Origin: Gemmatimonadota bacterium
GTDB lineage: Bacteria > Gemmatimonadota > Gemmatimonadetes > Gemmatimonadales > Gemmatimonadaceae
NCBI GenBank assembly: GCA_028287235.1
Contig: JAQBQB010000023.1
Location: 124,001 to 188,000 of the forward strand
DNA: 64,000 bases
Direction of reading: 5' to 3'
In this document: positions 13,650-21,620 of the stretch, in pieces
How the letters are laid out: each line of letters opens with the position of its first letter
How positions within the stretch are numbered: the stretch's first letter is position 1
The notes under the pieces: model-generated
Seen by the model: the letters and a program-made list of their open reading frames with translations, nothing else
Databases searched by the model: none
Told to the model about the DNA's origin: nothing
Made by a program: the position numbers and the translations under genes

Positions 13650-13722
13650 TTGCCCCTCCTAGGCTCGAACTAGGACTCTCCTCATCCAGAGTGAGGCGTG
13701 TTGCCAGTTACACCAAGGGGCA
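13650..13722 (-). tRNA. tRNA-Gln (anticodon CTG)
   Basis: 73-nucleotide cloverleaf on the minus strand. The acceptor TGCCCCT pairs with AGGGGCA, with the U1-A72 pair typical of tRNA-Gln, and the discriminator is A. The D-arm is GTGT/ACAC. The anticodon stem is CCTCA/TGAGG with loop CTCTGGA, anticodon CTG, reading CAG. The T-arm is CCTAG-TTCGAGC-CTAGG. CCA is not encoded. It has its own promoter about 40 bases upstream and a strong terminator directly downstream, so it is a single-gene transcript. Confidence 0.95.
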
Positions 13723-13761
13723 GTATTTCCAATCCTCGCTCCAGTCGCCCAGAGCCCTTTG

Positions 13762-13790
13762 ATTATACTTTGAGGAGCACCGCCGATCAA
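13762..13790 (-). promoter_or_regulatory. Promoter of tRNA-Gln
   Basis: On the minus strand TTGATC, a 17-base spacer, then a perfect TATAAT. Transcription should start near 13755, giving a leader of about 33 bases before the tRNA 5' end. This is the best consensus promoter in the window. Confidence 0.85.
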
Positions 13791-13849
13791 CCCCGACGGA
13801 CCCCTCGGCACCCCGCCGATCCGCCGGTAACCTCAGAAACGACTATCGC

Positions 13850-15181
13850 TTGCACAACTCGCGCTATTCCGCGCCGCTGTGGCGTCGCCGGGCCGCCTGC
13901 GCCCTCCTCGCCCTCGCCGCACTCTCCGGAATCGACGCCTGCAGCGACTCCCTCCGCTCCATTGGACCGACCCCAGCCATAGCGGACACCCAGGCCGACC
14001 AGCTCTTCGAGGCATTCAAGACCCGCTTCACCCAGGTCGAGCTCTCGCCCAAATACGACGTCGTCCGCACCAAGCTCGCCCAGGCCGCGCTCGTCCCCTC
14101 CAAGATCTTCGGCGACGATGCCGTGTGGGAAGTGAAGCCATCGGCCACCACGCGCCTGGTGTACGTCAGCGGCACCGCGATCGACGGACGCTACAAGCTC
14201 GAGACGCGCGCCACGCCGCCCGACATCGTGCGCCTCGCCGACTCGCGCCACGCCGTGTCGCTCGAGCAGACGGGCGGCTCGACCTATCGCTGGGACACCA
14301 AAGTCGACATCGGCATCGGCAGCATCAGCGCCGAGGGGATGAGCGTTCTCATAACGTCGCTCCTCGCGGCGCCCGAGGGCCGCACGGAGCGCGAGCTGCG
14401 CGACGACTATCGCGCGGCGTTTCCGCGCGCCATGGCCGCATTCGGCCGCGGCTTCTCCGTCGATTCGCTGCACGTCGCGCCCGGACCAGCCGGCACGACG
14501 GCCGTGGCCATGAGCGTCGGCTTCCATCCGGACCTCATGCGGCCCGCCTACCCGGCGCTCGCCGACTACCTCGACAAGTACCTGGGGCCGGCCAAATATC
14601 ACTTCGCGCTTTCCGACCACTCGGGCGTCGCGCTGCTCGACATCGTAGGCCGCGACCGCATGATGACGGTCAAGTATCGCGTGCAGGGGGGAAAGCTCAC
14701 GTCGCTCTTCGGGCCGCCGCGCCCGTGGGCGGACAGCCTGCTCCTCACGTCCGACGTCTCACTCAAGGTGAAGATCTTCACCGTGGGTTTTCACAGTATG
14801 CTCACGGACTTCGTCGTCGGCAATTCGGGTCACGAGCGCGCGTGGACCGTCGTGGCGCAGCACGAGCCGAAGTGGGACCTGCCCTTCGTGGCCGAGCGGC
14901 TGATTCGCTCGCCGCTGCGTCGGCCGTTCGAGGGAGCGGGCACGCTGTTTCGCCTCGCCGTGCGCGACAGCGCCGGCGCGCAATCGGTGTTCTCGCGGCG
15001 CACGCGGCTCGACGTGCAGGAGAGCACCATCATGCGCTTCCTCGGCGGGCTCGCGTCGCACGCCGTGGGCGACATTGACACGAAGGTCGAGCTCGACGAG
15101 CACCGCTTCCTGCGCGAGGGCTTTAGTGCAATGCAGGCCGATCTTGCCGGGTTGACGCGGCGCCGGTCCGGCGCCGAGTAA
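13850..15181 (+). CDS. Predicted exported protein of unknown function
   Basis: About 443 residues with a basic start and a hydrophobic segment (ACALLALAALSGIDAC), so it is exported and possibly lipid-anchored at Cys31, although the lipobox (IDAC) is imperfect. The mature part is a long soluble sequence with regularly mixed hydrophobic and charged residues and no motif I recognise. The assigned start is a TTG without a Shine-Dalgarno. There is no better upstream choice, because the tRNA-Gln promoter lies close by on the other strand. Its last 59 bases overlap the convergent LysR-type gene. Codon pattern and the signal sequence support a real gene. Function unknown. Confidence 0.68.
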   Translation: MHNSRYSAPLWRRRAACALLALAALSGIDACSDSLRSIGPTPAIADTQADQLFEAFKTRFTQVELSPKYDVVRTKLAQAALVPSKIFGDDAVWEVKPSATTRLVYVSGTAIDGRYKLETRATPPDIVRLADSRHAVSLEQTGGSTYRWDTKVDIGIGSISAEGMSVLITSLLAAPEGRTERELRDDYRAAFPRAMAAFGRGFSVDSLHVAPGPAGTTAVAMSVGFHPDLMRPAYPALADYLDKYLGPAKYHFALSDHSGVALLDIVGRDRMMTVKYRVQGGKLTSLFGPPRPWADSLLLTSDVSLKVKIFTVGFHSMLTDFVVGNSGHERAWTVVAQHEPKWDLPFVAERLIRSPLRRPFEGAGTLFRLAVRDSAGAQSVFSRRTRLDVQESTIMRFLGGLASHAVGDIDTKVELDEHRFLREGFSAMQADLAGLTRRRSGAE

Positions 15182-16076
15182 CGCGACGCACCGTCGCCTC
15201 GCGCGTCGCGACCTTCGACAGGATCAACTGTACGAACGCGCGCGCCGCCGGCGTGGCCGGCGTGGTGCCGAGAAAGGAGATGGCTGCGTCCCACATGGCG
15301 AGCGCCGGACGAAAGGAGACGAAGCGCACCGTCGACGAGAACTGTGCGGCGATCTCCGGAAGAATCGCGACGCCGAGCCCCTCCTGAACGAGATCCAGGA
15401 GCAGCGGCAGGCGATTGACTTCGAACGTGCTGCGGCGCTCGATACCGGCGTCGGCGAATGCGCGATCGACGAGCCGCGTCGTCAGCCAACTGGCGGGCGT
15501 GTTGATGAAAGTGTCGTCGCGGAGCGCGGCGAAGGAGACGGATCGCCGGTTGGCCAGCGGATGCTCGTCGGAGCAGACGAAGGCGAGCGGATACTGCCCA
15601 ATCGGAATCGCCGTGAAGCCCGGCGGCGCGTGCCCAGGCCCGATCGCAACGTCGACTGCACCGCGGCGTACCACATCGTACAGCGGATCTGACAGCTCCT
15701 GAATCGAGATCGACACCGCCGGGTGTGCGCGATGAAACTGCCGCAGCAACGCCGGAATCTCCAACTCTGGCGGCAATGTTTGTATCAGGCCGATGGTGAG
15801 CGATCCGCTCAACCAGCCTCCGGTCGCCACGGCGGCGGCGCGAGCCGTTGCCAGCGCCGACAGCGTGCGACGCGCCTCGACGAGCAACGCCTTCCCAGCT
15901 TCCGTCAGATCCACATGATGCTTGGACCGGTAGAAGAGCGTTACCCCGAGCTCTCGCTCCAGTGCGCCGATCGACGCCGACACTCCCGACTGCACGATAT
16001 GCTCACGGTGCGCCGCCCTCGTAAAACTCCGCTCCTCGGCGACTGCGACAAAGAGTGCCAATTGTCGAAATTCCAA
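15123..16076 (-). CDS. LysR-family transcriptional regulator
   Basis: LysR-type DNA-binding regulator of about 317 residues. The winged helix-turn-helix occupies residues 1-60 (EFRQLALFVAVAEERSFTRA to LGVTLFYRSKHHVDLTEAG), followed by the periplasmic-binding-protein-like effector domain (GSLTIGLIQTLPPELEIPAL through DLVQEGLGVAILPEIAAQF). I prefer a TTG at 16076, which gives the usual MEFRQL start and has GGAG eight bases upstream. An ATG at 16106 and a TTG at 16112 in the same frame lack a ribosome-binding site. It lies 107 bases from, and divergent to, the histidine kinase gene, whose promoter it might control. Target and effector are unknown. Confidence 0.88.
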   Translation of the reverse strand: MEFRQLALFVAVAEERSFTRAAHREHIVQSGVSASIGALERELGVTLFYRSKHHVDLTEAGKALLVEARRTLSALATARAAAVATGGWLSGSLTIGLIQTLPPELEIPALLRQFHRAHPAVSISIQELSDPLYDVVRRGAVDVAIGPGHAPPGFTAIPIGQYPLAFVCSDEHPLANRRSVSFAALRDDTFINTPASWLTTRLVDRAFADAGIERRSTFEVNRLPLLLDLVQEGLGVAILPEIAAQFSSTVRFVSFRPALAMWDAAISFLGTTPATPAARAFVQLILSKVATREATVRRVTRRRTGAASTRQDRPALH

Positions 16077-16183
16077 TGCTCGATCTCCGATCCCGATGAC
16101 GACCATCGACAACTCGTATTTGACCGCGGTAGGACGAACGGAAGAATCTTAACTATTCGGTAGGGACCCAAGGAGACATCTGC

Positions 16184-17959
16184 ATGTGGTCCGCGATTCC
16201 CACGCGTGTTTCACCGCTACGCATACGTTTGCCGACAGTCGTCGCGGCGCTGCTCGCCGTCTGCACGGCCGGTGTCGTGACAGCTTCGTATCAGGTAGTG
16301 CGCAGCTCCTTGACCAACGCCACCGCCGAGCGGCTGCACTCGGCAGGAGAGCGCGTCGTCGAGCTGCTCGCTCCGTCGATCCGCCGCGTGCCCGTCGACG
16401 CGCGCCGAGTGGCGTCGACACCGGCCGTGGCGCGCTGGCTGGCGACGGGACGGAGCGACGCCGCAATCCAAACGTTTCTCGACAGTGCGCTCCACGACAC
16501 GCCGCAGAGCGTCGCCGTGGTGCTCGCGCGGAAGAACGGAGACCACGTCGTTGCGGGCGATACGTCGCAGACGCACGCGGCAGACGGCGCGGCAGCGGTC
16601 ACCGGGCCATTCGTCGCGCGCGGCGACACGGTCCGCTACTGGACGTCGTCGCCGCTCGTCGTCGGCGCCGATACCGCGGGACGGTTCATCGTCGTGCGAT
16701 CGATGAGCGCCGCGAACACCGCGGCAACGACGCTGATTCGCAATCTCGTCGGGAAAGACGTGTCGGTCCTGATCGGCAACGCCGACGGGAGTCAGTGGAC
16801 CGACTTCGTTGCCGCCATGCCGCCGCCGATCGACGCTGCGCTCCTACCCAAGACGGCCGGCAGCAGCACGATCCAGACGGCGAGCACCATCGCGGTGGTG
16901 ACTCCCCTGCCGGGCACTCCGTGGATCGTTTGGGTTGGACAAAGCGTCGTCACCGCCCTCGATCCGGCGACCTCGCTCGTGCGCCGCTTGACGCTGCTCG
17001 CCGCCGCGGTCGTGCTGCTGGGCGCGCTCATCGCGTGGTGGACGATCCGCCACATGACGGCGCCGCTCGACGACTTGATGCAAGCGTCCGAGGCGCTGGC
17101 GCGCGGAGATTATCAGCGGCGCGTGGAGCGCACGACGTCGACCGACGAGATGGGCCGCGTCGCCGTTGCGTTCAACGCGATGGCCGAGAAGATCGAGGCG
17201 CATCATCACGAGCTCGAGGTGCAGGTGTGGGATCGCACCGTGGCGCTCGAAAAGGCGATCTACGATCTGCGGATTGCGCAGGAGGAGAACGTGCGGCAGG
17301 AGCGGCTCGCGATCCTCGGCCAGCTCGCGGGCGGCGTGGGCCACGAGCTGCGCAACCCGCTCGGCGTGATGACCAACGCGCTGTACGTGCTCGAGTCGGT
17401 GATCGACCGGCCCGACCCCATGGTGCGCGACTATCTGGGAATTCTCAAGGGACAGATCTCGCTCTCGGAAAAGATCGTGTCCGACCTGCTCGACTATGCA
17501 CGGACGCGCGCACCGAACTCCCGGACCATTTCCGTGGACACGCTCGTTCGCCACCAGGTCTCGCGACTTGGTCCCCTCGGCGACGTCGCGCTCAGCTACG
17601 ACATTCCGCCGTCGCTCCCGGCGGTGAGCGTGGACGACGTGCAGATCGGCCAGGTGCTGTTCAACCTCCTGACCAACGCGATGCAGTCCATGGGCGACAC
17701 AGGCTCCATCGTGTGCAGCGCGCGCCAGGACGGCAACGACACCGTCGCTCTCGCCGTCTCCGACTCCGGCCCCGGCATTCCGCCCGACGTGGCGCGCCGG
17801 ATCTTCGAACCGCTGTTCACCACCAAGGCGCGCGGGCTCGGGCTGGGATTGACCGTCTCGCGAATGCTGGCCGAAAGCAACGGCGGCAGCCTGACGTTCG
17901 AGAGCACGCTCGGCCGCGGGACCACCTTCACCCTCCGACTGCCGACCGCCGCTCAATGA
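16184..17959 (+). CDS. Membrane sensor histidine kinase (HAMP, HisKA, HATPase)
   Basis: 591-residue sensor kinase. The first transmembrane helix is at about 14-36, an extracytoplasmic sensor region runs from 37 to 270, and a second helix (LTLLAAAVVLLGALIAWWTI) is near 272-292. Then come a HAMP linker, a coiled coil and HisKA with His387 in GGVGHELRNPLGVMTNAL. The HATPase domain has NLLTNAMQSM, DSGPGIP, FTTKARGLGLGLTVSRML and GRGTTFTL. The ATG is preceded by AAGGAG. The gene overlaps the next one by ATGA, so kinase and double receiver are produced together. The ligand is unknown. There is no DNA-binding partner in the operon. Confidence 0.93.
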   Translation: MWSAIPTRVSPLRIRLPTVVAALLAVCTAGVVTASYQVVRSSLTNATAERLHSAGERVVELLAPSIRRVPVDARRVASTPAVARWLATGRSDAAIQTFLDSALHDTPQSVAVVLARKNGDHVVAGDTSQTHAADGAAAVTGPFVARGDTVRYWTSSPLVVGADTAGRFIVVRSMSAANTAATTLIRNLVGKDVSVLIGNADGSQWTDFVAAMPPPIDAALLPKTAGSSTIQTASTIAVVTPLPGTPWIVWVGQSVVTALDPATSLVRRLTLLAAAVVLLGALIAWWTIRHMTAPLDDLMQASEALARGDYQRRVERTTSTDEMGRVAVAFNAMAEKIEAHHHELEVQVWDRTVALEKAIYDLRIAQEENVRQERLAILGQLAGGVGHELRNPLGVMTNALYVLESVIDRPDPMVRDYLGILKGQISLSEKIVSDLLDYARTRAPNSRTISVDTLVRHQVSRLGPLGDVALSYDIPPSLPAVSVDDVQIGQVLFNLLTNAMQSMGDTGSIVCSARQDGNDTVALAVSDSGPGIPPDVARRIFEPLFTTKARGLGLGLTVSRMLAESNGGSLTFESTLGRGTTFTLRLPTAAQ

Positions 17960-18696
17960 CGACCCCACGCCGACGGATCCTCATCGTCGATGATGAAATC
18001 CTCATGGTCCGCACGCTGAGCGACATTCTCCGCATGCGCGGCTGGGACGTTCACGGCGTACACGCCGGCGAAGAGGCGCTCGCCTTCCTGCGCAGCGACG
18101 CGAACGCCGTGGACATCGTGCTGATGGACGTGCGCATGGGCGGCATGACGGGCGTGGACGCCCTCAAGCAGATTCGCGAGGAGCGTCCCGGGCTGCCGGT
18201 GATGCTCATGACGGCGTACTCCACCACCGAGCTCCTCGCCGAGGCGGAGCGCCAGGGTGCCGTGCGGATTCTGTCCAAGCCGCTGCTGATCTCCGGCTTG
18301 CTCGAGATGCTGGAGACGATCGCCGATCCGCCGCGGCGGGTGCTCGTCGTCGACGACAACCACGCGTACCTGGCGTCGCTCGCCGACATCATCCAGTCGC
18401 ACGGCTACGTGGCGCTTCGCGCCGATTCGCTGAGTGTGGCGCTGCGGCTCCTGGCCGAGCGGTCTCCCGGCGTGGTGCTGCTCGACATGCGGCTCGACGG
18501 CGTCAACCCGGAGACGTCGGTCCTGGCCATCCGGCGCGTGGACCCGTCGGTGAACCTGATTCTCTACAGTGGGTCCGAGGCGTCGCTGCGCGAAGGCGAG
18601 TCGAGCGACGTTTCGCGCGACGTGTACGCCACCCTGCGCAAGCCGTTCGCACCGGAAAAGCTCGTGGCCATGCTCGGAGACATCTTCGATGGCTGA
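17956..18696 (+). CDS. Double receiver-domain protein (REC-REC)
   Basis: 246 residues made of two CheY-like receivers and nothing else. The first has the acidic pair in VDDE, phospho-acceptor Asp58 in VLMDVRMGG, Thr at MTAYS and Lys108 in LSKPL. The second begins near residue 128 (RRVLVVDDN) with Asp177 in VLLDMRLDG, Ser at LYSGSE and Lys229 in LRKPF. Both keep all catalytic residues, so both should be phosphorylated. No output domain is present, so it probably passes phosphate along a relay or acts as a sink. It overlaps the kinase before it by ATGA and the hybrid kinase after it by eight bases. Confidence 0.9.
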   Translation: MTTPRRRILIVDDEILMVRTLSDILRMRGWDVHGVHAGEEALAFLRSDANAVDIVLMDVRMGGMTGVDALKQIREERPGLPVMLMTAYSTTELLAEAERQGAVRILSKPLLISGLLEMLETIADPPRRVLVVDDNHAYLASLADIIQSHGYVALRADSLSVALRLLAERSPGVVLLDMRLDGVNPETSVLAIRRVDPSVNLILYSGSEASLREGESSDVSRDVYATLRKPFAPEKLVAMLGDIFDG

Positions 18697-20086
18697 CCGC
18701 CTTCCAATCCTGATCGTCGACGACGACGCGCAGATGCTTCGCACGATCGGCGACATTCTCCGCGCTCGGGGCTACGATCCAATCCCGGCGCGGTCCGGCC
18801 AGGAGGCGATCGAGGCGGCCGAGGCGCGGCCGCCGGCGATGGCGCTCGTCGATCTGAAGCTGCCCGACATGGACGGCATCGACGTCGTGTCGCGCGTCCG
18901 CGGCGTCGCGCCGCTCGTCGAGATCATCATTTTCACCGGGAACGCGAGCGTCGAGAGCGCGGTGCGCGCGCTGCGCGAACAGAGCTACGACTACCTGCTC
19001 AAGCCCGTCGCGCCGGAAGAGCTGCTCACGTGCATCGCGCGCGCCGGCGACCGCTGGCGGCGACGGCGCGCCGAGGCCGCGCTCGAGGAGAGCGAGATTC
19101 GCCTGCGGCGCATGTTCGAGTCCGTGAGCGATTCGGTGTTCATCACCGACGGCGACGGCGCGATCATCGACGCGAACCCCGCGGCCACCACGCTGCTGGG
19201 CTCCTCGATCGAGACGTTCCGCGGAGAGCGAATCGAGGCACTGCTAGCGCCGTCGCTCGAGTCGCTCGACGTGCGCGTCAGCGCGTTCGCGCCCGGCCTC
19301 TACGTCCATTCGGTGCGCGACCTCACCGAGCAACGCCGGCTCGAGGCCGCACTCCGTCACGGGCAGAAGATGGAAGCGATCGGGCGTCTCGCCAGCGGCG
19401 TCGCGCACGACTTCAACAACATGTTGACCGTGATCATCAGCCTGGGGTCGCTGCTCAAGGAAACCCATCCGAAGACCAATCCGGATCGCGAGATGCTCGA
19501 CGACATCGTCGAAGCGGCGCAGCGCGGTGCCGCGCTCACGCGCCAGCTGCTCGCCTGTAGCCGCAAACAGGTCATGCGCCCGCGGGTGATGGACGTGAAC
19601 GCAACCATCAATGGACTGCGCGCCATCCTCGCGCGGCTCGTCGGCGACGGGATCTCCGTTTCGCTCGACCTCGACGATTCCGTGGATCTGATCTTCGCCG
19701 ATCCGGGGCAGATCGAGCAGGTGCTGATGAACCTCGCCGTCAACGCGCGCGACGCGATGCCGGACGGAGGCACGTTCACGATCGCCTCGTCGAACGTGGA
19801 GTCGGCGGGCGATCAGTCGGCGGCCAGCCACGTGGTGCTGAGCGTCTCGGATTCCGGCCAGGGTATTCCCGCCGACGTGGTCGACCACATCTTCGAGCCG
19901 TTCTTCACGACCAAGGAAGAAGGGAGCGGCACGGGGCTCGGGCTCGCGATGGTGCACGGCATCGTGGAGCAATCGGGCGGATTCATTCGCGTGCACAGCG
20001 AGCTGGAAAAGGGCACCACGTTCTGGATCCATCTTCCACGCGAAGAGGGAGCCGCGCGCGGCTCCCTCGCGACGTCCGGAAAATAA
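18689..20086 (+). CDS. Soluble hybrid histidine kinase (REC-PAS-HisKA-HATPase)
   Basis: 465 residues, no membrane helix. An N-terminal receiver (residues 5-118; DDD, Asp55 in LVDLKLPDMDG, Lys in LKPVAPEE) is followed by a compact PAS domain (about 138-212, SDSVFITDGDGAIIDANPAA) that looks shortened in its middle. HisKA follows with His240 in ASGVAHDFNNMLTVI and an ATPase domain (NLAVNARDAM, DSGQGIP, GSGTGLGLAMVHGI). HDFNN is the sub-type often seen with N-terminal receivers. The receiver-first order suggests it accepts phosphate from the upstream kinase and then signals through its own His. The partner for its own kinase is not encoded here. A bidirectional terminator follows at once. Confidence 0.92.
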   Translation: MADRLPILIVDDDAQMLRTIGDILRARGYDPIPARSGQEAIEAAEARPPAMALVDLKLPDMDGIDVVSRVRGVAPLVEIIIFTGNASVESAVRALREQSYDYLLKPVAPEELLTCIARAGDRWRRRRAEAALEESEIRLRRMFESVSDSVFITDGDGAIIDANPAATTLLGSSIETFRGERIEALLAPSLESLDVRVSAFAPGLYVHSVRDLTEQRRLEAALRHGQKMEAIGRLASGVAHDFNNMLTVIISLGSLLKETHPKTNPDREMLDDIVEAAQRGAALTRQLLACSRKQVMRPRVMDVNATINGLRAILARLVGDGISVSLDLDDSVDLIFADPGQIEQVLMNLAVNARDAMPDGGTFTIASSNVESAGDQSAASHVVLSVSDSGQGIPADVVDHIFEPFFTTKEEGSGTGLGLAMVHGIVEQSGGFIRVHSELEKGTTFWIHLPREEGAARGSLATSGK

Positions 20087-20087
20087 A

Positions 20088-20121
20088 AAAACGCCACCGA
20101 GCGGTGAGGCTCGTGGCGTTT
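20088..20121. terminator. Bidirectional intrinsic terminator
   Basis: AACGCCA-c-CGAGC, loop, GCTCG-TGGCGTT hairpin with a poly-A run on its left (a T tract when read on the minus strand) and TTTA on its right. It can end the kinase operon on the plus strand and the tRNA-Ala transcript on the minus strand. Confidence 0.8.
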
Positions 20122-20262
20122 ACAGTCCGGTCGGCACTTCTCGCCGGAACTGCCTCGCGCGCCGTCATTGGAACTCTGCGTCCTACCGAACGGCGGCGGG
20201 CAAACTCCGGAAAGCGAGAATTGTGCCGACCGATTTATCTATCGCAGCGGGAAGCTGCATTA

Positions 20263-20335
20263 TGGAGCTGACCGGGATCGAACCGGTGACCTCTGCAGTG
20301 CGATTGCAGCGCTCTCCCAGCTGAGCTACAGCCCC
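20263..20335 (-). tRNA. tRNA-Ala (anticodon CGC)
   Basis: 73-nucleotide cloverleaf on the minus strand. Acceptor GGGGCTG/CAGCTCC contains the G3-U70 wobble pair that identifies tRNA-Ala, and the discriminator is A. The D-arm is GCTC-AGCTGGGA-GAGC. The anticodon stem is CTGCA/TGCAG with loop ATCGCAC, anticodon CGC, reading GCG. The T-arm is ACCGG-TTCGATC-CCGGT. CCA is not encoded. The terminator at 20088-20121 lies about 140 bases downstream. Confidence 0.96.
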
Positions 20336-20378
20336 GCATGAGTACAACGAAAGGCATGAGCCGAGCGTCGCACCACGG

Positions 20379-20402
20379 AAAAGGCCCCGCACCTGCGGGG
20401 CC
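20379..20402 (-). terminator. Terminator-like hairpin in the leader of tRNA-Ala
   Basis: On the minus strand GGCCCCGC-AGGT-GCGGGGCC (perfect eight-base stem, four-base loop) is followed by TTTT. It lies between the apparent promoter (20418-20446) and the tRNA 5' end at 20335, so it would be transcribed about ten bases after the start. No minus-strand gene upstream needs this terminator. It may attenuate or mark processing of the tRNA leader. Confidence 0.6.
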
Positions 20403-20417
20403 GCTCCCGACCAGCTA

Positions 20418-20453
20418 AACATAGAGAGCAAAGCGTGATACGTCAAGTTGACG
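20418..20453 (-). promoter_or_regulatory. Promoter of tRNA-Ala with back-to-back divergent -35 boxes
   Basis: Minus strand: TTGACG (20446-20441), 17-base spacer, TATGTT (20423-20418). The plus strand has a second TTGACG at 20448-20453, so the two boxes form the palindrome CGTCAA-g-TTGACG. Seventeen bases further the plus strand has only TAACGC, a weak -10, on the way to the ammonia-lyase gene. Confidence 0.75.
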
Positions 20454-20515
20454 CGCGGGCTTGGCGAAGGTAACGCCGCCGGCTGACAGCCGGGGCGGTG
20501 CGCTTTGGACTGCAT

Positions 20516-20521
20516 TAGACT
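20516..20521 (+). promoter_or_regulatory. Candidate leaderless -10 element for the ammonia-lyase gene
   Basis: TAGACT, six bases, then the ATG at 20528. No Shine-Dalgarno precedes the gene. Confidence 0.5.
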
Positions 20522-20527
20522 CCGCCC

Positions 20528-21502
20528 ATGCTCGCCACTCTCCGCGCCGCTCTCCGCGCCACCGACGTCGTTGCCGCAGCCGACCGCATTCGGCCGTTCG
20601 TGCGGCGCACGGAGCTCGTGCTCAGCGACCGCCTGAGCGAGATCGCGCACGGCGACGTCTACCTCAAGCTCGAGAACCAGCAGATCACCGGGTCGTTCAA
20701 GTTGCGCGGCGCGATGAACGTGCTCGCCACGCTGACGCCCGACGAACGCAAGCGCGGCGTGGTCGCGTCGTCGGCCGGCAACCACGGACTCGGCGTCGCG
20801 TTCGCGGCAAAGCACTTCGGCGTTCCGGCCACGATCTTCGTTCCGAGCACCGCGGCGCAGGTGAAACGCGACGGCATCGCCGCGCTCGGCGCTGAGCTCG
20901 ACTCCACGCAGCCGCACTACGACGCGGCGATGGAGGCGGCGATCGATCTCGCCGCCAAGCGCGGCGCCACGTTCATCAATCCCTGCGCGGGCAACGCGCT
21001 GCTGGCCGGACAGGGCACGATCGCGCTGGAGATTCTCGGCGAGCTTCCGGAGCTCGCGACCTTGATCGTGGCGGTGGGTGGCGGCGGCTTGTTGGGCGGA
21101 TGCGCGAGCCTGGTAAAGGCCGTGGCGCCGGACACCCGCATCTACGGCGCGCAGAGCGAGAACACCGCGGCGATGTCCGTGTCGATGGCTGCGGGCCGCG
21201 TAGTGGAGATCGAGAATCGGCCGACGATCGCCGAAGGTCTGGCGGGCCAGGTCGACGCCTATGCGCTCGACATCGGCCAGCGCACGCTCGATGGAATCGT
21301 CACCGTGAGCGAGCAGGACATCGCCGACGCGATCGGGTGGCTGTGGGTGGCGCACCAGCAGCGCGTCGAGGGCGCGGGCGCCTGTGCGGCCGCGGCGGTG
21401 CTGGCTGGAGTGCTTCGCGACTTCCCGACGCCGGCGGCGATCGTGGTGAGCGGCGGCAACATCGATCCCGCGCGCTTCGAGCGTCTGGTGGCGCGGCCCT
21501 GA
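20528..21502 (+). CDS. PLP-dependent threonine/serine ammonia-lyase-type enzyme
   Basis: 324-residue fold-type II PLP enzyme of the catabolic threonine dehydratase / serine racemase group. The PLP lysine is Lys58 in ITGSFKLRGAMNVL. SSAGNHGLGVAFAAK is the substrate-loop motif and VAVGGGGLLGGCASL the phosphate-binding glycine loop. The protein ends after the catalytic domain (VVSGGNIDPARF) and lacks the C-terminal ACT-like regulatory domain of biosynthetic IlvA, so it is probably not isoleucine-regulated. It could be a threonine/serine dehydratase, a racemase or a hydroxyaspartate ammonia-lyase; sequence alone does not decide. It is a single gene with a leaderless-type start. Confidence 0.88.
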   Translation: MLATLRAALRATDVVAAADRIRPFVRRTELVLSDRLSEIAHGDVYLKLENQQITGSFKLRGAMNVLATLTPDERKRGVVASSAGNHGLGVAFAAKHFGVPATIFVPSTAAQVKRDGIAALGAELDSTQPHYDAAMEAAIDLAAKRGATFINPCAGNALLAGQGTIALEILGELPELATLIVAVGGGGLLGGCASLVKAVAPDTRIYGAQSENTAAMSVSMAAGRVVEIENRPTIAEGLAGQVDAYALDIGQRTLDGIVTVSEQDIADAIGWLWVAHQQRVEGAGACAAAAVLAGVLRDFPTPAAIVVSGGNIDPARFERLVARP

Positions 21503-21545
21503 ACCGCGTTGGTACGGACAAAGCGCGCGAAGCACGGGCGAAACA

Positions 21546-21581
21546 GAAAACCCCCGGGCGGCTACGAGGAGCGCCCGAGGG
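21546..21581 (-). terminator. Intrinsic terminator of the KGG-repeat gene
   Basis: On the minus strand CCCtCGGGCG, loop, CGCCCGgGGG is followed by TTTTCTGTTT. It lies about 40 bases after the stop of the minus-strand KGG gene. Confidence 0.75.
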
Positions 21582-21620
21582 TGGTCTGATGGGCGGCGCG
21601 AACGCCGGCCAATTTCTACA

